Shown piece by piece: positions 31,934 through 42,740 of a DNA stretch of 64,000 nt; the first letter of the stretch is position 1, and the number at the start of each line of letters is the position of its first letter. Position numbers and translations under genes: made by a program. The notes beneath the pieces are model-generated. The model saw only the letters and a program-made list of their open reading frames with translations, did not search any database and was not told the DNA's origin. The stretch comes from Euglena gracilis. Its lineage: Eukaryota > Euglenida > Euglenophyceae > Euglenales. The stretch spans positions 46,419,291 to 46,483,290 of the forward strand of contig CP154956.1 in the NCBI GenBank assembly GCA_039621445.1, read 5' to 3'.

Positions 31934-34900
31934 CTGCACATTTTGTTTTCATTACTGTTGCTGTCAACCTCGTGCCCGCCGCACAAGTGAACATTAAAGT
32001 TCAAAGAAGCTGCCATTCACAACGCTGTTCGGAAATTTCTGGCCATTTTGTGCCCATGATTTCCCGCCCAGAGTTCGTGCACCTCATTGTCCCAACGCTC
32101 CCCCAGCCCGTTTGAGTTTTGCAAGGGGATGCTTTGTCTGTTTTGAAGGCATTCAAAGAGACGGGCATCTTTTCGAAAAAGAAAAATGTGGCCTGGAATT
32201 TCACCTGTGAATGTTTCTGGACAAAGAACCATTCCACTTAAACCCTGCACCTGAAGAAACAGAGATGCATAGCCCAACAAACAAATGGCATACGTAAGAC
32301 TGCAGTCCAGTGATGAACTAGAGGTTGGGGAACTTGAACCTGGAAAGAAAATGGGTTGGAGGGGAGCCCCACCAGACCAGGCCAAAGAGTGCCATCGCAA
32401 CGCAGAGAGACCTGCAGGCAGGGTTGGCAGCTCCGTACTGAGTCGGTGGACATCAGCGTCGAAGATCTGGGCCGTGGGGCGGTGCCGGTACCCCTGTCAA
32501 GGGAGGTCATTGGCGATGACAGCAGCAAAATGGCCGGCTGGAGGCAAAGGCGCTGTTATTGTTATTGAATCAAATTACTTCTTTCAGCCGTATTCCGGCA
32601 GCCAACGGATTCAAAGCGATTGATTTCCCTGAAACGCCAACCAGTCAGTAACTCTCTGCAAGAAGGGATCCCTGTTTGGGTGCATTATTTGAAAGTTTTG
32701 ACAACATTTTCAAAATACTTCGACAGACTTTTATGGGGAAAAAATGACAGAGAATTTGAGACAATGATGTGTTTCATGCAATCGGGCTGTTTTATATGAT
32801 GTGTTGCATGTGAACTGCATGCCATAACACACACTCCTGTCAGTTGATACCTCACTTAACTCTCCTGAACAACTTCCTGTTGCAAAACCTAAACCTGACT
32901 CTGCGACTATTACAAACATCATCAATGTGATACTGAATTGCCAGAAACAGATCTTCAAAGTTTGGCAGACTTTTTGGGTTGGAAACCTCCATCCTCTGAT
33001 TCACTTGGTATGTTCACTAAAATATTCTGCATATTCTGCGTCTTGCCAGGAATCTTGTTCCTTCGCATTCGCACTGAGTTTTGACACTGTTGGCTATACA
33101 CAAAGGGAGTTTGCAGAGCTTCAAATGAATGTCCTTGTCTACTCAGAAAATGTCCATGACCGATCTCCTTGCTCCTCCCAGGGTTGGCAATTATCCGTAT
33201 TTATTCTTTTTTACAAAGTTCTGTTCACTTCCTGCCGCAAAAGGTGCCCAGATTTGACATTCCTCAAAGTGAATTCAATTGTTTCTGCTGATGCTGATAA
33301 AGAAACGGGAAATGGAGAAAAATGCCCCTGTCAAAACGTTCAGGAAATTCTTTTAAAACGTTTCAGAAATTCTATCATTTCTTTGCGAGAAATTGGCAAG
33401 CTGTTCCAAAAATAGAGGTAGATTTGCAGTCAATTTCAACTTGGGTAATATGTGGTCTCCTCCCTGAATTTGTGAACCCCCGGCATAAAATGAATGGTGA
33501 ACTTGTCTCCCTTCAATTTGTGCCTTGCCACTGGAATCCCTGTAGGTGCGCGGCTGAACATAGACAGGAAAAAATGATGCTGTTTGAATAGAATGCTGTG
33601 AACAGCTGTGAAAAAAAAAAATTGTGAGCATACAACAATAATTGTGTGGTGTTGACAATGGCAAAATACCGTCATTTTTTCTGGACTTTGGGTCCAAAAT
33701 TTACATATTTCTTGAAACATTTATTTCATCATTTGTTTTTGATTTTGCTGAAATTTCGAAACAATTGCACCTGGAAATCATATTGTTTCGGACGTTTGAT
33801 TTCACCTTTCCGTCGAGACCAGATCAAAGCCATCATTGTCATGTTTGGTGGCCAACCTGTAGGAGTTTATTTTTGGGAAGCTTCTAAATGACAACGATGC
33901 TGATCTGCTTGTATGGGATACAAAAATAACAGGGAAAGAAATGACGGGGGAAAAAAGATGGGAAGATTTTGATTCTGGAAAAATACATGATGGGTAAATT
34001 CAACTTTTCACGGAAAATTTCGGAATTTTTACCACTTGTGATGAATTTTTTGGCAAAAAATGCAAATGAAGTTTTCAAAAAATGGTCAGGATTTTCTTCT
34101 GGTTGTCTCTTTTCTGCCTTTAAAAAAAAAAGCCAGCCCGAGTCCGTGTCCCAGGAACAGTCCTCACGCCCGAGTCCGCGTCTGGAACACAGTTTTTGAG
34201 TCCGTGCATTGGGGGCTCTGGGCTCACGCCCATGGCGGAGTTTTCTTCATGTCTGCAGGTTTTTCTAAATATACCCCAGCCAGGTTTTTGCGGCCTGCAC
34301 CAACGCCCTGCCCTGGCCGCCCAAAATTTTTGGCCGGCTTTGAGGCTGTCACCGCCCCTCGGGTTGGTTCTGCAGCACACACGGCTCTTTTTGGGAACAC
34401 GTTTGTGACCAACCCCCCCCCTGAATAGAAGCCCCCAGGGGCTATTATACGGAACGTTGGTCGAAAACCGAGGGGGAGGGGGCTTCTATTCGGGGGGCAC
34501 TATTCGGAAAAGTGGTCAAAACCCAGGGGTCCGATAATTATCGAAGAAATTTCTTTGTGGGTCAACATGTCCTACCTTTCCAAACCATGTCAAATCTGCT
34601 GCAAATGTTATGCTTGTGGATGCATTGGATCATTAAACGTAAAACCACCCAACCCTTATTTAACCAATGGCTGAAGAAGCCAAAGCACTTGCCTTCTCAA
34701 TTGACAGACAACCCACGGGGAGCGGCCTGTTCGGAGGGGGGGGGGGCACTATTCGGAACGTTGGTCGAGAACCGAGGGGGGGCTTCAATTCGGGGGGGGG
34801 GGGCACTATTCGAGGGGGGGGCTTCTATTCAGGGGGGGGGGTTTCGTTGCCCGCACTGGTGAAGAGAAAAACAAACATACGGGGCTTTCTGCAGTGAGAG

Positions 34901-37900
34901 ATATTCAGAAGGTTTGTGAGGTTCACGGGCAACTTTTCAGCCGTTGGACGCTTGCATTTGCAATTTTGGCAGGAGGTGAAAGTGGAGCTGCACGCCGCTG
35001 ATCGCTGCCCCAAAATGCGGGGGAACGATGGGCTGGCAGGGGGGGGGGGGCGTAAAGTCGTCTGTGACCGTTGCCGCTTGCCATGGCATTTCGTCTGGAC
35101 CTCGTCCTCCCTCCCCGCCATGGCTCCTGGGCATGCCCGGGTTGTAAATAAGGCCGAAGCCCCCCAACAACAGGAAAATGTTTGCTATTTCTGCAATTGT
35201 TGCGGCTGTGGCACAACAGGGCTTCCCAACATTTCCTCCACCTGCGACCGAAACTGTTCTCACTTCGATCATGCATTCACGTCCCAGCTTTGTTGAGGCT
35301 CTTTAGAAATGACTCCCAGCCACAAGCCTCACGCCCGAGCCTGTGTCTGGGACACAGACTCACAGACTCGGGCAGTAAATTTCCCGCCTGAGTCTGTGTC
35401 CCGCACACAGGCTCGGGCGTGAGTCTACAGCATACCATTGCTTAGAGACCCCGGGTGGGGGGGGCTCTTGGCCAGAAAACCAGTCAGTCACCCCCCGGGG
35501 GGTAGAACAGGTGTTAAGCAATGGTATGGTCTGGAGCCCCCATGAGAGCCAAAAATGGCCTATTTTCAAAGAAATGTGCCTGGGCACAGGCCGAAATCTG
35601 GGGGCAGTGCCTGCAGGCACTCACAGGCACTCCGGACCCCCCCTCCCCCCCCGGGGTTGGTTAAAAAAAAAACAGCTTGGTCCGTGTTTCCCCCCTTGCG
35701 GCCCCTACATAGGGGGTGGCTACATCCTTTGGCTTTCGCTGTGGCCATCATCATCAGTTGTGGACGGGTTGATGCATCATTTTCTTCACGTTGTTGGGAT
35801 TGTTCACCCCCCACCATGAGCTCTTTGCCGATCTGCACGTTAGCGCGGAGGTTACCTCAACCCCTTGCTGGCCACAGGGTGGGGGACAACAAAATGGTTT
35901 GAATTTCCATTTTGGCAACCACATTTGTTTGCACAATCAATCGGCATTTTTATGCTGGCAAAAGGTCGGATAGAGGTACTGAAATAAAGCCCCTCTTGTT
36001 TTTTTTGTTGTGTTTGATACCTACCCATGGTGGCCAACAGGGATCCCAACTCGTTACCTCGGGGCGCCAGCTGCCTTTTTGGATGGACCCCCCCCCCCAG
36101 CTGCAGTACAGCCACCACAGCAGTGCAGCCCCCCCCCTAACAGCACAGCCACAACACACCTCCCGACAACCCCCCAGAGCAACACTTGTCTGTATTATGT
36201 TCGATGCTCAACGGGGGTCTCCAATCAGAAGGAAAAATCCCTTAGCATCCTCGGACTCAAAAAGGCATAGAAAGGGTCCAGGGTGAAAAAATATGGAAAG
36301 AATCGGGTGGTTTCCCATTATTTTTATTTCCTATCATCTTAGGGGGCGTTAATTTCCATTATGGCTTTTGGTGCCTTTTCCCATTGTGCATATTTTGTGG
36401 GGGGAAAAAAACTTGGCCATGTTGAAACCTGGACCCTCCAATTGACAAGAGAGTGCGGGCACAAAAGAGGACTTGACCCCCTTTGACTTTTTGTCCATCT
36501 GGGTCATTCAATCCTGGGCTGTCCACCTGCCTCAACCAAACAGGGTTTGGAAACGGAAAAAAAATGCTTTTTGTGAGTCAAAACCTCCCGAGGTCCACAA
36601 TCAACGTGCCTAGGATGGTTAAAAGCGATTTTTGCGCCTTGTTTCAAGACTGGTTAAGGTGCAGAATAGTTGCAGGTTGGGCTGAACAAAGGGGCTGAAG
36701 CGTTTAGACACTTGTGAAAAAACATCACCGATGTGGCACATGGCCCGTTGAAAAAAAAAAACGCAGGAAAAATGAACAAAATACCAAGAACATGGTTTCA
36801 ATGAGCTCATCCACAGGCAAGGAAAAAATAGAGGAGAACACGCCGATGTTCAGGGACGTGCAACAACCAAAACCAAAAAAAAATGCAATATTGCTTGGCA
36901 ACCAACAGACCGTTGCTTCGACCTGCCATGAGGTTTGCAGGTGAATAAGAAACCAAAGCCAATTCAAAGTTTAAGCACCGTTGTGCATAAAAAAATTCAA
37001 TGTTGAACAATCGATGCTCCTTTGAAAAACATTTTCTGAAGAAATTAAAAAAATACACTCCATTTCCTGAGGTACTGTTGATGTGCAAAAATCCAGCGCT
37101 GAACAAGAAAATTTTGGTGGCAGGGAAACACCAAAGACCTTGAATGAAGAAAATTCCCGAACAAGCCAACTGAACTCCAACCGGAGTTGGAACTCAGCCA
37201 AAACAAATTTTCAAATTATAACCAAGTTCCACAATTCAAAAAGTGGGGTGGCAAAGACCTCGCAAAAAATCAAAAAAATCTGGGGGTGGGAAAGTAGCAT
37301 TTACTTCCCAGTTTTCAAAAAAATCAGAAAAAATGGCAACATTATTCCCAGAATTCACTCGGTTGTTTTTCAACCCTGCTCTGAAGACCAAGAACGCAAC
37401 TCACCAACAAAATCAAAAATTTCCATTGCAGAACAACCTTGAATCACGCTCACCCTCATAGTCAGGTCAAAATTCACCCTCGTATGCATTTGCGGAATGA
37501 AACATTTTCGGCACACCTCAAAGCTGGAAACATTCAAAATTAACTTTATGAACCAACACATGATAAGAACGTTCCAGTTTCCGAAAGAAAAAAAAGCACC
37601 GCTTTGCATGCTTTTGGAAACTCCTGAAAATTGTCCACTGTTCTCAGTGTGACAATTAGACTGCCGATTGTGTGTTCCCCGCACACATATGTTGTGGGCA
37701 GGGCATCCATACGACATGGGTTTGTTACAAAAGACGTTGTCAAAAAGTTTTTTGAACGGACCTGCACCTGGACTCCAAAAACTGCGAAAACAATATACAC
37801 CGCCAAAATACGACAATGGAATATGCCGCCTGAGGTGATTGTTGTCTGGACACTGATCTTTTCAAAAACGCTGAGCACCTTGTATTCTGTGTGAACAGGT

Positions 37901-40527
37901 TCAGCAAAATGACAAAAATTTGGTAACTTAAATCAAAAGATTGAGTTAAAGACTGAGTTAAGGGTTTTGTAGCATATGGGGCAAAAATTAAAAAAAAAAG
38001 TGTTGCAAATCATGAATGTAACTGGCGACGATCGCAAAGACACACCTTGGGGTTATCAGACCTCGAGCTCGATGCAGCATTCTTCCGCTGGCTGATGCTT
38101 GCGTAGGGGTTCTCGGCAACATCAGCAACCACCTGCATGCCTCGCCTCACAGGTCACGGGGGGGACACGCTTTTATAAAGAGTAAATGGTTAAGCTGTGC
38201 AGGTGCTTGGAGGCGTGATGATGGTTGAGATCCAAGTGACGGTATGGTCACACTTGTTGGCAGCGCAGCCCTCTCCAAACAAATAACAGTGCATTTTTGT
38301 TGGACCTAATCAACCAACCTGAAAACTCATACTCTGCTGAGTCAATACTGATGAAAGAAAATAGCAGAAGAAACAATTGCAAACGTTCTGATTCACACAA
38401 AGTCCAGAAGTTTTGGGAGGAGAAACCAACATCTGGAGATAAGAGCAGCGGTCCCCTTTGGCATGCTGCCTTTTCTTTGCAGGCAGTCATTTATTTCCTG
38501 AAAGACCAGAGAATAACAATGATGGAGATGTGGGGGGGGGGGTGGAGGGGTGTGGGGGGGGGGGCATGTGTGGGGTGACAGTGGGGGGGGGGGGGGGGGT
38601 TCGGAAATCGCCGGAAACTCGGCTTTGAGAAGTGTCATTCACAAGCAATCTGCATCACGCACTCCATCAACAAAATTAGACTCGAAAAAAAGTCAAAAAA
38701 AACTTGCACACAAAAGGAAATTTTGAGCTTTGCCTTGCACAGAGAAGGATGATGTATTTTTGTTCTGGGGGTCCGGCGGCGCACCCCCCAGACGACAAAA
38801 AAAATCAAAAAATGACGACAAAAAAGTTTCCCACAAAAGTGATTTGCATGCCAAAAAAATCAGCATTCGTTGACATCGAAGTGTGGGGTGACTGGGGGGG
38901 GTGGGGGGCATGTGTGGGGTGACAGTTGGGTGTGTGGGGGGGGGGGGTGACAGTGAAGGGTGTCGGGGGTGCTGTGGGGTGCTGTGGGACTTCACTTAAC
39001 GCCATCTCTCACACCTTGTGCCATTCCCACAAACTTGCCAGTGTGCTTTCGTCTGACAGATCGTGGACAAATATAATTGCATGGAAATTGGTGTAGAAAG
39101 GAGCCCTCGCCTCACGGCGGTATTTGGTGCTGCCCCCGACCTCGCAGAATTCGATGAACTGCAGCTTCCCAGAGGGTGAGCGTTGACGCACCTTGCTGGA
39201 AGGTGCCAGGGGGGAGAAGAGAAAAGAAAGGCGAACACACAGCACTCAGACATTTGGATGCAAACATTCACTCCTTACTGCGCTAGCACCTTGGCAACAG
39301 AGATACGGCAGCCGATTGTTGCCTGGGGGTTACTCAGCACCTGGGAAGCGAAGCACACACAGATGCAATGGATTGAGTTGCAAAAAAAAAAATTCCGTTC
39401 CATGTGGTTGCAGTGAGGGGGGAATCTGGTCACGCTGACTACAAATACTCCACCACCTCATTGCCAGCATTAATACTTGAGCAACCTCCCAAGGAGAAAA
39501 TGGAGACAGTTCTTTCTTGGAAGAAACAGAGCTGCCAAAAGTGGCTGTGAAAATTTGGTCGGTTTTAGAAAGTTTGGCGGCCATCCATGCTGGCTGCACT
39601 ATATCAAAATAACCCACCTTTCTGTAGGACACCCACCACAATCTTATCTTGAATGGAATACCAAAAAGGATTGTTGCAAACAATAACAAGTTCCTTTTAC
39701 AAAATGTGATCTGGAGGGAGTGGGGAATAAACAACATGAATTTGTGTTTAATTTTTTTTCAAAGAGCAACAATTATGGAAAAGATAATCACCAATGAAAT
39801 GAAAAAAAAAATGATAAAACGCAACACAAAGGGGTCGGGCGTGACATGGAGGGGACATGGGGGGAACACAGGGGGGGGGGGCACGGGGAAACATGCCCTT
39901 TTGGATAGTGGCATTTTCGCAGAAAACCCTCGATTTTTTTGGCGATTCCCCTTCACTTTGTGCTCACAGAGTGTGTTTGCACAGCAAGCAGGGGAGATCC
40001 AGAGTGCGGAACACGGGGGGGGGGGGGGGGACCGGGGATCACCCCCAAAGACAAAAATCATTGGAGCATATGATTGAAGAATATAAGAAGGTTTCAAATG
40101 CTGAGTTGTTTCTGAACCAAAGAATGCCAAAAAAAAACGGAAAATGAAGTGAAAACTAAAAAAAGATAAAGCTGAATTTTGAATTTTGGGTGCTTCATTT
40201 CAGTGTTGGCATGCCTTTTGTTTTTGAAGTCAATTTTTCACTTCTTTTCGAACCAACTTTTTAATTCTCTGGGGGGAAACAGTGCCCCCCCCCATTTCAA
40301 CAACGTTCCTTCTTCTGAGCAAAAATAAAAACAAGTATTTTTTTTTACAATTTTTTCATGGAATCAAAATCCAAATGTGTGGCTTCTTTTGGGCACAATG
40401 CATGCCTTAAAAAACATACAACTGGGGGGTGATTGAGTCTTCCAACACGGCCACACCTCATCATGGCAAATGAGATGTACTAAAGAACTCTTGCCAACCC
40501 CAGAATCACCAATGACAAGCACACGGG
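28827..40527 (-). CDS. RABL3: RABL3/LIP1-like small GTPase (7 exons recognised; first exon not found)
   Basis: Rab-like GTPase, predicted to bind GTP. Exons on the minus strand: 40527-40457, 39322-39290, 39191-39015, 31933-31790, 31728-31521, 29929-29856 and 28904-28827 (TGA at 28829-28827). The P-loop [18 protein letters not shown] is almost the animal RABL3 sequence. The second exon ([11 protein letters not shown]) matches the segment after it. The third has EFCEVGG and [10 protein letters not shown], and the fourth [10 protein letters not shown] (G4). The last two ([16 protein letters not shown] and [13 protein letters not shown]) match the family segments ending in INLDC and FFDKVIEK. Phases agree at every junction. 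About 260 codons are present, against 236 residues in human RABL3; the extra length is a Pro/Arg-rich stretch before G4 and an Ala/Leu-rich stretch after it. The start codon exon lies beyond 40.53 kb and was not located. Confidence 0.82.
28905..29855 (-). other. Intron of the RABL3-like gene
   Basis: AT-rich, with a short TTAA/ATTA repeat near 29460. No gene or element recognised. Confidence 0.5.
30647..31045. mobile_element. Poly-C-ended TIR element in RABL3-like intron
   Basis: Ends are GCCCCCAAAAAATAAGACCC (left) and the inverted GGGTCTTATTTTGGGGGG (right). Inside, AATAAGACCCCCC and AAAATGGACCCCC recur five or more times. The left end is next to TA (30645-30646) and the right end runs into TTAA. 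There is no ORF. It shares design with the elements at 34411, 54328, 55084 and 60153. Confidence 0.6.
31404..31431. repeat. Solo end of a CTTAGGCGGCC-family element
   Basis: AATGCGAGATGGGCCGCCTA matches the right terminal repeat of copies 1 and 2. No partner end was found nearby, so this is a truncated copy. Confidence 0.5.
31489..31517. repeat. AC microsatellite
   Basis: CA dinucleotide run directly after the donor at 31520 in the GTPase gene (GT run in the transcript). Confidence 0.9.
34411..34843. mobile_element. Poly-C-ended TIR element, 433 bp
   Basis: Left end ACCCCCCCCCTGAATAGAAG at 34412. The right end near 34843 is its exact reverse complement (CTTCTATTCAGGGGGGGGG). Inside, GGGGCTTCTATTC and GCACTATTCGGAACGTTGGTCG recur in both halves. 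The middle, 34510-34720, is unrelated AT-rich sequence. No ORF and no clear target duplication. Confidence 0.65.
35431..35528. mobile_element. 98-bp MITE with 14-bp perfect TIRs
   Basis: CATACCATTGCTTA at the left and its exact complement TAAGCAATGGTATG at the right. Flanks GTCTACAG and GTCTGGAG agree at 6 of 8 positions, which fits an old hAT-like 8-bp duplication. Confidence 0.6.
39015..40527 (-). CDS. RABL3: RABL3-like exons 1-3 of those recognised (P-loop to G3)
   Basis: Exon 40457-40527 carries GDSGVGKSS (G1); acceptor CTCTCAG, donor GTGTGG, phase 0. Exon 39290-39322 is 33 nt with acceptor CCCCCAG. Exon 39015-39191 carries the G3 region. The canonical DxxG of the family (ELWDVGG) reads EFCEVGG here, a conservative Asp to Glu change at the Mg-binding position. 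[20 protein letters not shown] is close to the family consensus. Donor GTGTGA. Confidence 0.85.
39323..40456 (-). other. Intron of the RABL3-like gene
   Basis: AT-rich with G-runs at 39865-39885 and 40015-40032. No gene recognised. Confidence 0.5.
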
Positions 40528-41276
40528 CTGAGAGAGGTTGTGCACACATCCATAAGTTGGCTGCAATATATAGAAAAAATACTGCAACGAAAGGAATATG
40601 CAAGCCAGTGACGCCTATGTACTATATGATATATTCCTATAATTTTTTTTTATTATTACTTCTATATTTGTGGTTGGTCAATTTATATTTTATTATTAGG
40701 TTAATTTTTCGGTCTATTTTCACATGACTGCATGTTATTGCATCCATTCACAATAATGCTATACCAGGTTGTACTATACAATAAAAGATGTACTAAAAGA
40801 TGCTATGTTATGTCGGTAAATACAATTATCTTTATTATATGTATTAAAATCTGATAATGCCAATCCCGACTTCTATACCTACTTATTCTGCTTTTTTTGT
40901 TGTTGTTTTCTTATTTGTTCTGTACATTTAAATTATATTTCCAATTTATAGTTTTTGTGCATTTATTAATAATTTTCAAAATATGATGATATCAATACAA
41001 TATCTATATCCTTTATTAAACCGGCGTTTGGGACGCCGGGTTCACGACAGAACCGGCGTCCCCTCACGGGTTTTAGGAACTCTGGTTCTGTCCGTGAGAC
41101 AGGGGTTAGAAATGCCGGTTCTGTCCAAAATCCTCGTCCCCAACGCCGGTTCTGTCATTCCTAAAAATGTCATCAAAAATGCCCAAAAATGGCCCAAGTT
41201 GGTCGTTGAGGTGGTATGACTGTTTTAACAATGTAGCAGAACACAATTTGCCATTTGGGGACCACTCTTAGGTGGC
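40528..41276. other. AT-rich region upstream of RABL3-like exons
   Basis: Very AT-rich to 41010. At 41016-41160 is a fragment of the CGCCGG inverted-repeat family (AAACCGGCGTTTGGGACGCC and three GCCGGTTCTGTC units). The missing first GTPase exon may lie here or further up. Confidence 0.4.
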
Positions 41277-41298
41277 TTAACTCGCACTTTATATCAAG

Positions 41299-41382
41299 AA
41301 CTGCGTCTTAACCGCAGACTCTGACCTGAGTCTGCGTTTCGAAACGCAGACTCAGGTCAGAGTCTGCGTTTAAGACGCAGTT
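41299..41382. repeat. 84-bp near-perfect palindrome
   Basis: Two 42-nt arms meet at 41340/41341 (TTTCGAAA) and match at 41 of 42 positions. The core word is CGCAGACTCAGGTCAG and its complement. It lies next to a CTTAGG-family end at 41277 (CTTAGGTGGCTTAACTCGCA), so it is probably part of a truncated family member. Confidence 0.85.
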
Positions 41383-41780
41383 ATTTAAGGCTGTGTTTAT
41401 AAAGCAACATGGCTTTGGTCAAAGTCTGTGTTTCTCAACCTCGACGAAGGACGGCAGACTGAAGACAGACTTAGACGGCCTAAAATGGACACTAAAAGTT
41501 GAAATTGTGCCTGAAAATATTTTTGTAAAAAATGGCATTAAAAACATGTGCTGCAAAATGCAAATGTGAAATGGTCCCAAAAAACAGGTGAAATATATAA
41601 AAAAGGACGAAAAACAACAAATGTCGACTCTTCGTATTGCATCTATTTTCCGAAAATAGACGACAGTTGCGACAAATATAGACTGCCCTGCAGAATTGGG
41701 TGCAAAGAAAAAAGGTGCCGTCCAATGTTCAGGCACATTTGTGCCTAACTTGTGAAGAGGACAGCAACTACTACAAAAAA

Positions 41781-41897
41781 GGGGTGGCGGACGCCGGTTC
41801 TGTCCAAAACCCGGCGTTCCGGACGCCGGTTCCGTCCAAAGGACGGAACCGGCGTCCGAAACGCCGGGTTTTGGACAGAACCGGCGTCCGCCACCCC
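41781..41897. repeat. 117-bp hairpin of the CGCCGG family
   Basis: 57-nt arms 41781-41837 and 41841-41897, separated by AAA, match at 56 of 57 positions. The arms are built from GGACGCCGGTTCTGTCC-type words. Confidence 0.9.
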
Positions 41898-41919
41898 TTG
41901 TTTAAAGCGGCGTTTTAGA

Positions 41920-42740
41920 GACGCCGGGTTCAGGACAGAACCGGCGTCCCCAACCTTCGGGCAAAGGACGCTCCCAGGACCAATCTCCGACCACTGATCC
42001 GCAATGTCAATGCCACTTTGCATTTGACCAAATTCCGGCGATCGCGAGGGTATTTCTGGTTGTGTCAATTGTCCAAGTACAAAGTCACCCCTCAATCGAA
42101 AGCTCTTTTCATCAGGCGACTGGCGATCACCACCAAATTCAGTCACGCCGCCTGGAGCTCTTATTCTCTGGCACTGGGAAATCCTAATTTCACAGCTCTG
42201 GTGCCCCCTAGGACCCCTCAGGTCGTCGATTCGAAGAGAAAAAAACGTTTCTGTAGGGTTTATCCAGCATCTTAAACCAAAAGTCACTGAAAATTACCAC
42301 AAATTTCGACTCAGATTCTGGCCGATCCGACCATCGCGAGCGTATCTTTGGCTGCGTGCAACGTCAGGGTACCAAGTTACCCCTCGATCGAAAGCTCTTT
42401 TCAACAGACGACCAGCGGTGCTCATCAGACCTTTCCACGCTGCACGGTACTCTATTTCCAAATCTGGGCCGATTTTCACCAAATTTGGATATCCACCCCA
42501 CTGGTCCCCAGATGGCAAAATTCATTGTCCTAGATGGTTGAAACCGTCATACCAGCACCCTGGGGCCACTTTTGGGCACCTTTGGTGACATTTTCAGGAA
42601 TGAAAATCGGACGCCGGGTTTTGGACAAAACCGGCGTTCCTAACGCCAGGTTTTAGGAGAGAACCGGCGTCCGGAAAACCCGTGGGGGGGGGGACGCCGG
42701 TTCTGTCCTGAACCCGGCGTCTCAAACGCCGGTTTAAGCG
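41920..42740. mobile_element. CGCCGG-family TIR element nested in copy 3
   Basis: Left end TTTAAAGCGGCGTTTTAGAG followed by ACGCCGGGTTCAGGACAGAA. The right end at about 42740 is its inverse (TTCTGTCCTGAACCCGGCGT, then CAAACGCCGGTTTAAG). The interior has two diverged direct copies, 292 bp apart, sharing CGAAAGCTCTTTTCA (42096 and 42388). The family has TTTAA at its tips; no clean target duplication could be fixed. Confidence 0.6.

Larger units (their letters stand above)
31934..39014 (-). other. 7-kb intron of the RABL3-like gene
   Basis: Mostly AT-rich, without coding signal. It contains a poly-C-ended TIR element (34411-34843), a 98-bp MITE (35431-35528), CGAGTC/GTGTCCC inverted repeats at 34130-34200 and 35330-35430, and G-runs with GGGGTGACAGT repeats at 38530-38600 and 38885-38990. 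Frames of 100-170 codons here have biased composition and no recognisable domain. Confidence 0.6.

Noticed and set aside
32927-33415. 162-codon plus-strand ORF in the GTPase intron
   Set aside because: Biased AT-rich composition, no domain, antisense to the intron.
40983-41160. Left end of one large CGCCGG element reaching to 42740
   Set aside because: It would interleave with the well-bounded element 41470-44781; a separate fragment plus a nested 41920-42740 element fits both sets of ends.
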